Assembly (NCBI GenBank): GCA_900473795.1
Contig: UCMT01000025.1
Coordinates: 41,500 to 105,499, forward strand
Direction of reading: 5' to 3'
DNA length: 64,000 bases
From: Hyphomicrobiales bacterium
Lineage (GTDB): Bacteria; Pseudomonadota; Alphaproteobacteria; Rhizobiales; Rhizobiaceae
Part shown: piece by piece, positions 36,387 through 45,242 of the stretch
Position numbering within the stretch: the first letter of the stretch is position 1
Layout: each line of letters begins with the position of its first letter
Program-made: the position numbers and the translations under genes
The notes under the pieces: model-generated
What the model was told of the DNA's origin: nothing
Databases searched by the model: none
What the model saw: the letters and a program-made list of their open reading frames with translations, nothing else

Positions 36387-39311
36387 ATGCCGATCACGGT
36401 CCTGCGGAAACCTATATTTCTATTGAGCGACCAGAGCGTGAGAGGAGCGGTCAAGCTGATTACAGATTATCACTCAAAGTATATTGCCAACGATCTCACT
36501 CGACGACGACCGTCTGACAGCAGCGATAAGCTGGCTGTCGCCGTCGCTGGCGCACAGGTCGACATGAACCCTCACCAAGTCGATGCCGCGCTCTTTGCAT
36601 TTGCATCACCGCTGTCCAAAGGGGCGCTGCTCGCGGATGAGGTCGGCCTTGGCAAAACCATTGAGGCAGGACTGGTAATTTCCCAACGGTGGGCAGAAGG
36701 CAAGCGGCGCATCCTCATCATCGCGCCGTCCAACCTTCGCAAACAGTGGCATCAGGAACTCAACGAAAAGTTTTTCATACCTTGTACAATCATAGAATCT
36801 AAGCCCTACAATGCAGAGGTGAAGGCGGGTAATTTCCGACCTTTTGACCGCACCGACAGCATCGTTATTTGCTCCTATCAGTTCGCGCGCAACAAAGCGG
36901 CGGACGTCCAGGCCACCCCCTGGGATTTAGTCGTGATCGACGAAGCCCATCGACTTCGTAATGTCTACAAGCCTTCCAACGTCATCGCCAACACACTGAA
37001 ACGCGCGCTTGCGGAACGCAATAAGCTGCTCCTGACGGCGACTCCTTTGCAAAACTCGCTTCTTGAGCTTTATGGCTTGATTAGCTTCATAGACGAACAC
37101 ACCTTTGGAGATTTGAAGAGCTTCCGCGAGCAATTTGGTGGAGGCGCGCAAGAGCGCACGTTTCAGATGTTGAAGGAACGTTTGAGACCGATCTGCCACC
37201 GTACATTGCGGCGTCAGGTCACGGCATACGTTCCCTACACCAAGCGTCATGCGATCCTAGAAAAGTTTAACCCGGACGAGGCAGAGGATCGGCTCTACAA
37301 TCTCGTTACGGCATATTTGCAGCGTGACAATCTGCAGGCTCTACCGGCAAGCCAGCGTTCGCTGATGACGCTTGTCCTCCGGAAGCTGCTCGCGTCATCG
37401 ACGTTTGCAATCGCCGGGGCGCTTACTTCTATCTCCAACCGACTTCAGAAGCGGCTCGATCAAAGCAAGCCCGCATCGCTCATCGAGGAGTTGGAAGAAG
37501 ACTACGAGGCGTTGGATGAGACAGAGGAAGAATGGACGGATGATGAAGAGGAGCAGCTGACCGAAGCCGACCAGCAGGCGCTGGAACTTGAAATTGCGGA
37601 GTTGCGTGAGTTCTCAACCCTAGCAACATCAATTGAACAGAATGCCAAGGGGCGCGCTTTGTTAAAGGCATTGGAGGTTGGCTTCGCCAAGGCGCGTGAA
37701 TTTGGTGCGGAAGAAAAAGCGATCATCTTCACAGAGTCGCGCCGCACCCAGTCCTATTTGCTGCGCGTCCTGGCTGGCAGCGCGTTTGCCGATCACATCG
37801 TGCTCTTCAATGGCACAAATACGGATGACGCATCTAAAGCCATTTACAAAGAATGGCTAGCGCGCCATGTCGGGTCGGATCGCGTCACAGGCTCAAAGAC
37901 CGCTGACATGCGGTCCGCACTCGTCGATTACTTCCGTGAGCAAGGCAAAATCATGATTGCCACAGAAGCAGGTGCTGAAGGAATAAACCTTCAATTCTGC
38001 GCTATGGTTGTAAACTACGATTTACCTTGGAACCCTCAGCGGATCGAGCAGCGCATTGGTCGCTGCCATCGCTACGGTCAGAAGCACGATGTTGTCGTTG
38101 TCAATTTCCTCAATGAAAAAAATGAGGCCGATCAGCGCGTCTATGCGCTTCTATCGGAGAAATTCCAGCTGTTTGAAGGCGTCTTTGGAGCAAGTGACGA
38201 GGTGCTTGGCGTCATTGAGTCTGGTGTAGATTTTGAGAAGCGCATCGCAGGTATTTACCAACAATGTCGTCAGACCGACGAGATCAAAGCTGCATTCGAC
38301 GAACTCCAGCGGGAACTGACGACTGAGATTAACGAGGCCATGACGCACGCGCGGCAGAAGCTGTTGGAAAATTTCGACGACGAAGTTCGGGAGAAGCTGA
38401 AAGTACGCAACGCCGACACGAATCTACATCTCAGTCAGTTTGAGTATCAGTTGATGCGGCTCGCCAGGCATGAACTCGACGGGACAGCGGACTTCATTGA
38501 TTCATCATCCTTCCGTCTCAACGACTTACCGAGTTGGATTGGTGGCACCGGTATTCCGACCGGCCTTTATGAACTGCCCCGCCGCACAGGTGATGCGCAT
38601 TTCTTCCGTGTCAATCACCCACTTGGAGAGGCCATCGTTTCGAGAGCGCGCTCGCGAGATTTGCCCACTGCCGAGATCATGTTCGACTATTCAAATCATG
38701 AAGGCCGTATTTCTCAGATCGAGCCGATAATCGGCAACACAGGTTGGCTGGCGGCATCGCTCCTAACTGTCGATGCGCTCGGCCAGAGCGAGGACTATCT
38801 GTTGTTGTCCGGTATAGGCGATGACGGCGCAGTGCTTGGAACCGAAGCGGCGTCGCGCCTTATGACCGTCGCTGGATCGGTCATGGGGGAAATCACTGAG
38901 CCGAATGACGTTGCTTCCGCTCTGGCCGATGCTTTGCTGGTGCAGCAACAAAAGATTCGCCGCGACATCTCCGAGCGTAATGCCCGCTTTTTTGAGGCCG
39001 AAGCCGATAAATTGGACGGCTGGGCAGATGATTTGAAGGTCGGGCTTGAGCGGGAATTAAAGGAGCTGGATCGCCAGATCAAGGATGCGCGACGCGCGGC
39101 CACTATTGCCCTTTCACTAGAAGAGAAGTTGGCGGGGCAGAAAGCGGTAAAAGCATTAGAGGCGGACCGGACGACAAAGCGCCGCTCGCTGTTCGACGCC
39201 CAGGATAAAATTGATGAGCAGCGCACGACACTCATTGCTCAAATTGAAGGCAAATTGGAGCAGAAAAGCGAAGTGCAGCCGCTATTTACGATTCGTTGGA
39301 GGGTTCAATGA
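36387..39311 (+). CDS. SNF2-type DEAD/DEAH helicase, first gene of defence operon
   Basis: A 974-residue helicase. Seen: ADEVGLGKTIEAG (Walker A, about 83-95), VVIDEAHRLRN (about 184), LLTATPLQNSLLELYGLISF, and in the second RecA domain IATEAGAEGINLQFC and QRIEQRIGRCHRYGQ (about 550). A long C-terminal region with acidic stretches and coiled coils follows; the last 150 residues are strongly helical. Such helicases accompany type III restriction genes and phage-defence operons. The annotated ATG at 36387 has a weak ribosome site; a GTG codon at about 36441 behind stronger purines is possible. The stop overlaps the next start by ATGA. Confidence 0.88.
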   Translation: MPITVLRKPIFLLSDQSVRGAVKLITDYHSKYIANDLTRRRPSDSSDKLAVAVAGAQVDMNPHQVDAALFAFASPLSKGALLADEVGLGKTIEAGLVISQRWAEGKRRILIIAPSNLRKQWHQELNEKFFIPCTIIESKPYNAEVKAGNFRPFDRTDSIVICSYQFARNKAADVQATPWDLVVIDEAHRLRNVYKPSNVIANTLKRALAERNKLLLTATPLQNSLLELYGLISFIDEHTFGDLKSFREQFGGGAQERTFQMLKERLRPICHRTLRRQVTAYVPYTKRHAILEKFNPDEAEDRLYNLVTAYLQRDNLQALPASQRSLMTLVLRKLLASSTFAIAGALTSISNRLQKRLDQSKPASLIEELEEDYEALDETEEEWTDDEEEQLTEADQQALELEIAELREFSTLATSIEQNAKGRALLKALEVGFAKAREFGAEEKAIIFTESRRTQSYLLRVLAGSAFADHIVLFNGTNTDDASKAIYKEWLARHVGSDRVTGSKTADMRSALVDYFREQGKIMIATEAGAEGINLQFCAMVVNYDLPWNPQRIEQRIGRCHRYGQKHDVVVVNFLNEKNEADQRVYALLSEKFQLFEGVFGASDEVLGVIESGVDFEKRIAGIYQQCRQTDEIKAAFDELQRELTTEINEAMTHARQKLLENFDDEVREKLKVRNADTNLHLSQFEYQLMRLARHELDGTADFIDSSSFRLNDLPSWIGGTGIPTGLYELPRRTGDAHFFRVNHPLGEAIVSRARSRDLPTAEIMFDYSNHEGRISQIEPIIGNTGWLAASLLTVDALGQSEDYLLLSGIGDDGAVLGTEAASRLMTVAGSVMGEITEPNDVASALADALLVQQQKIRRDISERNARFFEAEADKLDGWADDLKVGLERELKELDRQIKDARRAATIALSLEEKLAGQKAVKALEADRTTKRRSLFDAQDKIDEQRTTLIAQIEGKLEQKSEVQPLFTIRWRVQ

Positions 39312-39490
39312 GCAATGATGCAGTGACGTCTACAAAGCTAGCCACGTTAACAGTGGATCGTCTGATCAAATCCGGTTTGCTGCGCACGGAGAAGCGTGAT
39401 GCTCTCGTTGCCAAAATCGCAGCAGGCTCCATGCAAGGCGAAGACTGGAAACTTGAAATCGATCTTGCGTCGGCGAAAGCAGGTAACTGA
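39308..39490 (+). CDS. 60-residue protein in the defence operon
   Basis: A small protein, MSNDAVTSTKLATLT... ending ASAKAGN, predominantly helical with no cysteine or membrane segment. It overlaps the helicase stop (ATGA) and the ATPase start (TGATG), so it is translated in series with both and is very unlikely to be chance. It holds the place where related clusters often have a larger uncharacterised gene. It may be an adaptor or inhibitor; nothing in the sequence shows which. Confidence 0.7.
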   Translation: MSNDAVTSTKLATLTVDRLIKSGLLRTEKRDALVAKIAAGSMQGEDWKLEIDLASAKAGN

Positions 39491-41811
39491 TGGCTGCTCC
39501 AGCACCTTTGAAATCACTCAAATTGACCGCCTTTCGCGGGTCCGCTGCGACGTTCAAGCTCGACTTCGAAAAAAACAAAAAACTCACCCTAATATACGGC
39601 GAAAACGGTACGGGAAAAACAACCATCTGCGATGCCTTTGAGTTCCTAGCTTTTGAGCGTATCGGTTCGTTAGAAAATCGCGGCATGGGTAAAGGACTGG
39701 AGAAATTCTGGCCAACTGCCGGTAAGCTTCCGACAGCCTTGGCAGTTGATTTAGAAACGCACGCCTCAAATTGTTCGGGCAGAATTGTGGACAAAAAGGT
39801 TTCGGTGCTGCCCGTTTTGGCGCGGCCCCGTATCGAACTTCTTCGTCAACGGCAGATTCTCGAACTGGTCCAAGCTCAGCCTGCCGCCCGTTATGATGCG
39901 ATTAAGCGCTTCATTGACATTGAGGCGTTTGAGCGTTCCGAGGAGACACTTCGGCAGCTCGGTAAAACTCTGGCAACAGAAAAGCAGCAAGCGCAAGGTG
40001 CTGAGCAGGAAAATTTAAGCGCACTTCAAGGCTTTTATGAAAGTTCGGGCAGCCCAGCAGGCTTGAACGCGGTCAGTTGGGCGAAGCAGAAGCTGGCAGA
40101 ACCGGTAACAGACTTGGATGCTGACATCACTGCTATCGGAAAGCTAAGGGCTGCGTTCGAAGCCGTCAAACCTTATCCTGAAAACATCTTAGATCGGACG
40201 GTGACAGTTTCCGCCGCCAAAACTGCGTTGGCGACGGCGGACGCGGCTTTGAGTGCGGCAATAGCAATCGCGACTGAGGGAGCCGGGGAGACGCTGCCGG
40301 TTTTGGAGGCGGGCCGTAATTATCTCCACGCCCATCCGCAATCGAAAGAATGCCCATTATGTACCAGTGCGGAAAACATCGCTGGTTTGGCGGCGGAGAT
40401 CGACGCAAGGCTAAACGCGCTCTCTGCGTTGCGAACAGCCAACGCCAATAAAAGCGCTCAGCAGACGGCGTTGAATAATGCAGAAACGACGTTGGAGCAG
40501 ACGCTAGCGGATTATCAGAAAGCCGTAACCGTGTTTGCGGCTGTCCAGGCCAACCACCAATGGAAGTCGAGTGTTCAACTTCCTGTCTCGCCGCCGCCAG
40601 GTGATACCGCCGTGCTGCCTGCATGGCTGACCGACAATGAGGCAATTGCGACTTCATGGGCAGGAATTGAGGCAGGTTGGCGTGATGAGAGCAAATTCAT
40701 CGCCCAGTTAAAAGCTGCCGCCGAGCGGTACGATACCAACGCCGCCAGCGTGAAAGAGTTCGCCACCTTGATTCCAAAAATCGAGAATGCGTTAGGACAG
40801 TGCGTTGAGGAGCGCCAGAAATTCACCGACAGCATCATTAGCGATATCGCCCAGGAAGTGGGCAAACTTTACGAAAAAGTGCATCCCGGCGAGGGTCTGG
40901 ACACCATCGGGCTTGAACTTGACCCTAAAAAGCGGGCGTCCGTTGACTTGAAGGCCGATTTCTCTGGCCACGACGCGCCACCACAAGCCTATTTCAGCCA
41001 ATCCCATTTGGATACCTTGGGCCTTTGTGTGTTTCTGGCGCTCGCCGTTCGTGATCGTGCCGATGAAACGGTGCTCATCCTTGATGACGTATTGGGCAGC
41101 GTGGACGAGCCGCATGTCGACCGCGTTATCGGAATGATCTACGAGATCAGCAAGAAGTTTCGGCACACCATCGTCACAACCCATTATCGACCGTGGCGCG
41201 AGAAATATCGTTGGGGCTGGTTGAAGCCGGGGCAGGCCTGCCAGTTCGTGGAATTGACAGGCTGGGCAATCAACGATGGCATTCGCGTAGTCAGTTCCTT
41301 GCCGGAAGTTGAACGCTTAAAAGTGCTGCTCGCTGAATCGCCGATTGATCCACAGGCGATTTGCAGCAAGGCGGGCGTCATACTTGAAGCGGCACTGGAT
41401 TATCTGACGCTGAAATATGAATGTGCCGTGCCGCGTCGTCATGGTGCCGCTTATACCCTGGGCGACCTGCTGCCCGCCATCGGCACCAAGCTGCGCGACG
41501 CGCTGAAAGTGGAAATCCGTGACGGAATCACTGATGCTTCTGCAGCACCCACAACCATTATCCCCCTGAAACCAATTCTTGAGGAGTTGGGTCGCATCGC
41601 GCAGGCTCGCAACGCCTTTGGCGCGCATTTCAAAGCCATTTCCTTTGAGCTGCTTGATACCGACGCCATTGGTTTTGCCAAACACGTCCTTCTGCTGGTA
41701 GATGCGCTGACACATCCTGAAGATGGCTGGCCGAGTAATGACAAATCAGGCAGCTTCTGGCGCAACAGTGCCGATTCACGCCGCCTACATCCATTAAAAA
41801 AGCCGAGCTAG
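39490..41811 (+). CDS. Zinc-hook AAA/SMC-like ATPase with C-terminal R-x5-H motif
   Basis: A 773-residue Rad50/RecF-type ATPase. Seen: IYGENGTGKTTICDAFEF (Walker A, 37-45), two coiled-coil stretches around a zinc hook ECPLC at about 286-290, the signature region YFSQSHLDTLGLCVFLALA near 502 and Walker B ETVLILDDVLGSVD near 527. About 180 residues follow the ATPase head, ending in a helical domain with ARNAFGAHF: Arg707 and His713 form an R-x5-H pair of the HEPN ribonuclease kind. RloC anticodon nuclease has the same zinc-hook idea but a different nuclease motif. Nuclease activity is inferred. Confidence 0.85.
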   Translation: MAAPAPLKSLKLTAFRGSAATFKLDFEKNKKLTLIYGENGTGKTTICDAFEFLAFERIGSLENRGMGKGLEKFWPTAGKLPTALAVDLETHASNCSGRIVDKKVSVLPVLARPRIELLRQRQILELVQAQPAARYDAIKRFIDIEAFERSEETLRQLGKTLATEKQQAQGAEQENLSALQGFYESSGSPAGLNAVSWAKQKLAEPVTDLDADITAIGKLRAAFEAVKPYPENILDRTVTVSAAKTALATADAALSAAIAIATEGAGETLPVLEAGRNYLHAHPQSKECPLCTSAENIAGLAAEIDARLNALSALRTANANKSAQQTALNNAETTLEQTLADYQKAVTVFAAVQANHQWKSSVQLPVSPPPGDTAVLPAWLTDNEAIATSWAGIEAGWRDESKFIAQLKAAAERYDTNAASVKEFATLIPKIENALGQCVEERQKFTDSIISDIAQEVGKLYEKVHPGEGLDTIGLELDPKKRASVDLKADFSGHDAPPQAYFSQSHLDTLGLCVFLALAVRDRADETVLILDDVLGSVDEPHVDRVIGMIYEISKKFRHTIVTTHYRPWREKYRWGWLKPGQACQFVELTGWAINDGIRVVSSLPEVERLKVLLAESPIDPQAICSKAGVILEAALDYLTLKYECAVPRRHGAAYTLGDLLPAIGTKLRDALKVEIRDGITDASAAPTTIIPLKPILEELGRIAQARNAFGAHFKAISFELLDTDAIGFAKHVLLLVDALTHPEDGWPSNDKSGSFWRNSADSRRLHPLKKPS

Positions 41812-41814
41812 AAT

Positions 41815-43608
41815 ATGCCAATTCGTCCTGAGCAGTTTGCAATCCTTAAAAAACATATTGAACAAATCTATGTCCCCCATTTACCCAAGCTGCTGCAGCC
41901 AAAGTCGCAAACGGACGACCTGAAGAAGAATGTGGACCGATCCTTTGCGGCTTTCGCAATTGATCACATCTGCCGCCTCGACCCTAAAAAGGCGGCTAAG
42001 GCAGTTGTCGATGATTTTGACGATTATGGCGTTGACGCAATCCATTATCACACGAGAGAGAAAGCTCTCTACCTTGTCCAGGCGAAGCTAAAAGACACAG
42101 CATCGTTTACGCAAGCCGAGGCCCTGGCATTTTCTCAAGGAATTCGAAAATTGCTCAACGGCGATTTCACGGGGTTCAATGCAAATGTTACCGCGCGTGA
42201 ATCGGCTATTCGGAGTGCTCTAGACCACTGCGATAGGATCGAGATTGTTATTGCGCATACTGGCGAAGGCATCACCGCTAACGCGGACAAGGCGTTAAAG
42301 GACCTGCTGGCGGACAAAGCTAGCGTTGATGCGCGCCTCTCCGATACTATCTTGAATTTTGATGCCGCCCGGACGGTCAATAGCCTACACAGCGTCAATG
42401 CAGTTGAGCCTGTCGATTGTCGGATTACGCTCTACAACCATGGTGTCGCTACTGAGCCGAAAATCGCCTACTACGGCACAGTCACGTTGTCGGCACTCTC
42501 CGATCTTCACAAAAAGCACGGAAAAGCTCTCTACCAAAAGAATATCCGCACCTGGCTCGGCCAGAATACGCCGGTCAATGAGGCTATTCGCGAAACACTC
42601 GCAACTAAGCCGGGCCGATTCCAATATCTCAATAACGGGGTCACTGCTCTGTGCGAGGATATAGCTCCCAAGGGCGGGAAAGGCACAGAATATCGAGATT
42701 TTGAGCTTACCGGCTTTTCAATTATAAACGGTGCACAAACTGTCGCATCTACTGCGAGCTTCGTCGCTGAAAATCCTGCGGCAGACATTTCCGACGCTAA
42801 GGTTATGATCACTCTAATTAAGGCCGACGCAGAAGGCGACTTCGGCAAAGAAGTAACAAGGGCGCGCAATACTCAAAACGACGTAAAGGAAATTGCCTTC
42901 GCTGCGCTGGACGAGGAGCAGGAACGCATCCGGCGAGAGCTACAGCATCTCGACATCGAATATGTTTATCGCGTAGGAGAAGCCGTGGCGGGTCACAATG
43001 CAAACCGCGTCTTTGTGGCGGAAGCAAATCAGGCCTTAGCACTGCTTGAATTAGACCCACGTTATCCTGTGTGGATGAAACGATCACTGGTTGATTTCCA
43101 GAAGGTAGACGGCGAACCATACAAGCAGATTTTCAGTCAGTCGCTCAATTCTATCAGGCTAGTTAATGCTGTCAGGGTGTATCGCTACATTAAGGAACAG
43201 GTTTCCGCGTCAGTGCGCGGCTGCTGGCATGAAGAGCGGAAAGCATACAAGCATAGCGAGTATGCAATGGCGTTCGTTTTTGCGAAGCAGTTTCGAGATG
43301 CAGTTGGCGGTAATGATCTTATCAACATGGCAAAATTGAAAACTGCAGGTAGCGCGCCATACGACACGCTTCGCCAACATATTTGGGAAATTATCCAAAC
43401 CATTGCAGTGCCGGGTCCGCTCGCGGTTTCAAAGAACCAGGACCACACTCTCAATGTAATTCGACAATTGATGACCCGGCAGTATGGGTTGAAAAGTGAT
43501 CCGCTGATCACCGTCCTTCGTGCCAAGACCATTATAGGCCAGCCCTATCAGGTCGACCTTTTCAAATATCTAGCAGGTAAGGCTCCCCAGATCGGTAACC
43601 TAGTATGA
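41815..43608 (+). CDS. AIPR family protein (abortive infection phage resistance)
   Basis: A 597-residue protein of the AIPR family, named for phage-resistance links. Seen: ALYLVQAKLKDTASFT near residue 85, whose QAK looks like part of a PD-(D/E)xK-type core together with the upstream DDYGVDAIHY (D-x-x-x-D); then RFQYLNNGVTALCE (about 267-280) and GFSIINGAQTVAST (about 298-310), the family hallmark. It may be a nuclease effector or sensor. It starts 3 bp after the ATPase stop and overlaps the methyltransferase start by ATGA. Confidence 0.88.
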   Translation: MPIRPEQFAILKKHIEQIYVPHLPKLLQPKSQTDDLKKNVDRSFAAFAIDHICRLDPKKAAKAVVDDFDDYGVDAIHYHTREKALYLVQAKLKDTASFTQAEALAFSQGIRKLLNGDFTGFNANVTARESAIRSALDHCDRIEIVIAHTGEGITANADKALKDLLADKASVDARLSDTILNFDAARTVNSLHSVNAVEPVDCRITLYNHGVATEPKIAYYGTVTLSALSDLHKKHGKALYQKNIRTWLGQNTPVNEAIRETLATKPGRFQYLNNGVTALCEDIAPKGGKGTEYRDFELTGFSIINGAQTVASTASFVAENPAADISDAKVMITLIKADAEGDFGKEVTRARNTQNDVKEIAFAALDEEQERIRRELQHLDIEYVYRVGEAVAGHNANRVFVAEANQALALLELDPRYPVWMKRSLVDFQKVDGEPYKQIFSQSLNSIRLVNAVRVYRYIKEQVSASVRGCWHEERKAYKHSEYAMAFVFAKQFRDAVGGNDLINMAKLKTAGSAPYDTLRQHIWEIIQTIAVPGPLAVSKNQDHTLNVIRQLMTRQYGLKSDPLITVLRAKTIIGQPYQVDLFKYLAGKAPQIGNLV

Positions 43609-45242
43609 GCAAAAATCAGAAACTTGAACTGACATGGGTAGGGAAAGAAAATCGACCTCGGTTGGAGCCGCGCATTCTTATCGAAGATACTGAGAAGTCT
43701 TATCATGCAGCTGCGCGAGTTAGCGAAAATGACATTTTCGACAATGTGCTGATCCACGGCGATAACTTGCTCGCACTGAAGGCGCTTGAGGCGGATTATG
43801 CGGGCAAGGTGAAGTGCGTTTTTATCGATCCACCTTACAACACTGGTAGCGCGTTCACTCATTACGAAGACGGGAAGGAACATTCAATTTGGCTTGGATT
43901 GATGAGAGATCGTTTGGAGATTATCAGGCACTTGTTGACCGAGGACGGATCGCTCTGGGTTACGCTTGACGATAACGAAGCACACTATTTCAAAGTAATG
44001 TGCGATGAAATATTTGGACGGCGAAATTTTGTAACATCTGTTGTTTGGCAGAAGAAATATGCCCCTAAATCGGATTCGAAACTACTTTCCAGTTCGCACG
44101 ACTTTATATTGGTTTACGCGAAAAATATTGACGCTGTTCAATTGAACCGGTTGGAAAAAACCGAGACTCAGACTGCCCGCTATACAAACCGGGACAATGA
44201 TCCCCGTGGCCCTTGGAAAGCAGGAGATGTCCTCCGTAACGAAGTGCGCGATTATGCCGTATTTCCTGTACGGCTTCCGTCGGGGCGGGAAGTCTGGCCT
44301 TCTGACGGGACAAGCTGGCGCTATACCAAAGACAAGTTTGCGGAACTGATCCAGGACAATCGAATCTGGTTCGGAACAAACGGCGATTCTCGACCGGCGG
44401 TAAAAAGATTTATATCCGAGGTCAGTGACACTATTCCGGCCACTACGTGGTGGGACTACAAGGACGTCGGCCACAACGATGAGGCAAAGAAGGAAAGTAA
44501 AGAGCTTTTTGGAGCCGATGTTTTTGCCACACCTAAACCGGAGCGTTTGCTTGAGAGGGTCTTGTCTATTGCGTCGAATCCAGGAGACATAGTGCTGGAT
44601 TCCTTCGCCGGTTCCGGCACTACTGGAGCTGTCGCACAGAAAATGGGCCGTCGCTGGATCATGGTAGAGTTGGGCGATCATTGCAGGACGCACATATTGC
44701 CGCGACTGCAAAAGGTGGTCGACGGTAGGGATCAGAGCGGGATAAGCAAAGTTTTTGACTGGAGAGGAGGAGGCGGTTTTCGCTATTATGAACTCGCACC
44801 CTCTCTACTCGAAACCGACAAATGGGGTCGGAATGTTATCTCGAAGGAATACGACGGTGTAATGTTGGCGAAGGCCCTGTGCAAGCTTGAGGGTTTCACT
44901 TACGCGCCTAGCGAAAGTATTTACTGGCAACAGGGGCATTCATCGGAAAGCGACTTCATTTATGTGACGACACAGACATTGGGACCGCAAGAACTAGCGA
45001 CGCTTTCGGAGGACATTGGTAAAAATCGTTCACTGTTAGTCCTGTGCGCCGCCTTCCGAGGCAATGCCGACCTTTGGCCGAATTTGACGCTGCGAAAAAT
45101 CCCTAATCATATTCGTCAAAAATGCGAATGGGGGCACGACGATTATAGTTTGAACGTCGCCAACCTACCAATGGCAAAACCCGAACCTGCACCGCCCCGG
45201 ACTGCGCAACCCAGCCTGTTTGACCTGGAGGAGAGTCAATGA
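43605..45242 (+). CDS. Site-specific DNA methyltransferase, type III Mod-like
   Basis: A 545-residue beta-class amino-methyltransferase. Motif IV DPPYNTGSAF is at residues 75-84 and motif I, DSFAGSGTTG, is near 331-340, i.e. the order catalytic motif, target recognition region, AdoMet motif that defines the beta class and type III Mod proteins. The segment between (about 120-310) should set DNA specificity. DPPY indicates N6-adenine or N4-cytosine methylation. The C-terminal part ends with LFDLEESQ and overlaps the res start by ATGA. Modification would protect the host from the companion Res. Confidence 0.92.
   Translation: MSKNQKLELTWVGKENRPRLEPRILIEDTEKSYHAAARVSENDIFDNVLIHGDNLLALKALEADYAGKVKCVFIDPPYNTGSAFTHYEDGKEHSIWLGLMRDRLEIIRHLLTEDGSLWVTLDDNEAHYFKVMCDEIFGRRNFVTSVVWQKKYAPKSDSKLLSSSHDFILVYAKNIDAVQLNRLEKTETQTARYTNRDNDPRGPWKAGDVLRNEVRDYAVFPVRLPSGREVWPSDGTSWRYTKDKFAELIQDNRIWFGTNGDSRPAVKRFISEVSDTIPATTWWDYKDVGHNDEAKKESKELFGADVFATPKPERLLERVLSIASNPGDIVLDSFAGSGTTGAVAQKMGRRWIMVELGDHCRTHILPRLQKVVDGRDQSGISKVFDWRGGGGFRYYELAPSLLETDKWGRNVISKEYDGVMLAKALCKLEGFTYAPSESIYWQQGHSSESDFIYVTTQTLGPQELATLSEDIGKNRSLLVLCAAFRGNADLWPNLTLRKIPNHIRQKCEWGHDDYSLNVANLPMAKPEPAPPRTAQPSLFDLEESQ

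Noticed and set aside
39490..41811. Calling the zinc-hook ATPase RloC or PrrC outright
   Set aside because: The zinc hook fits RloC, but the PrrC-type anticodon nuclease motif was not found; the C-terminal motif is R-x5-H instead.
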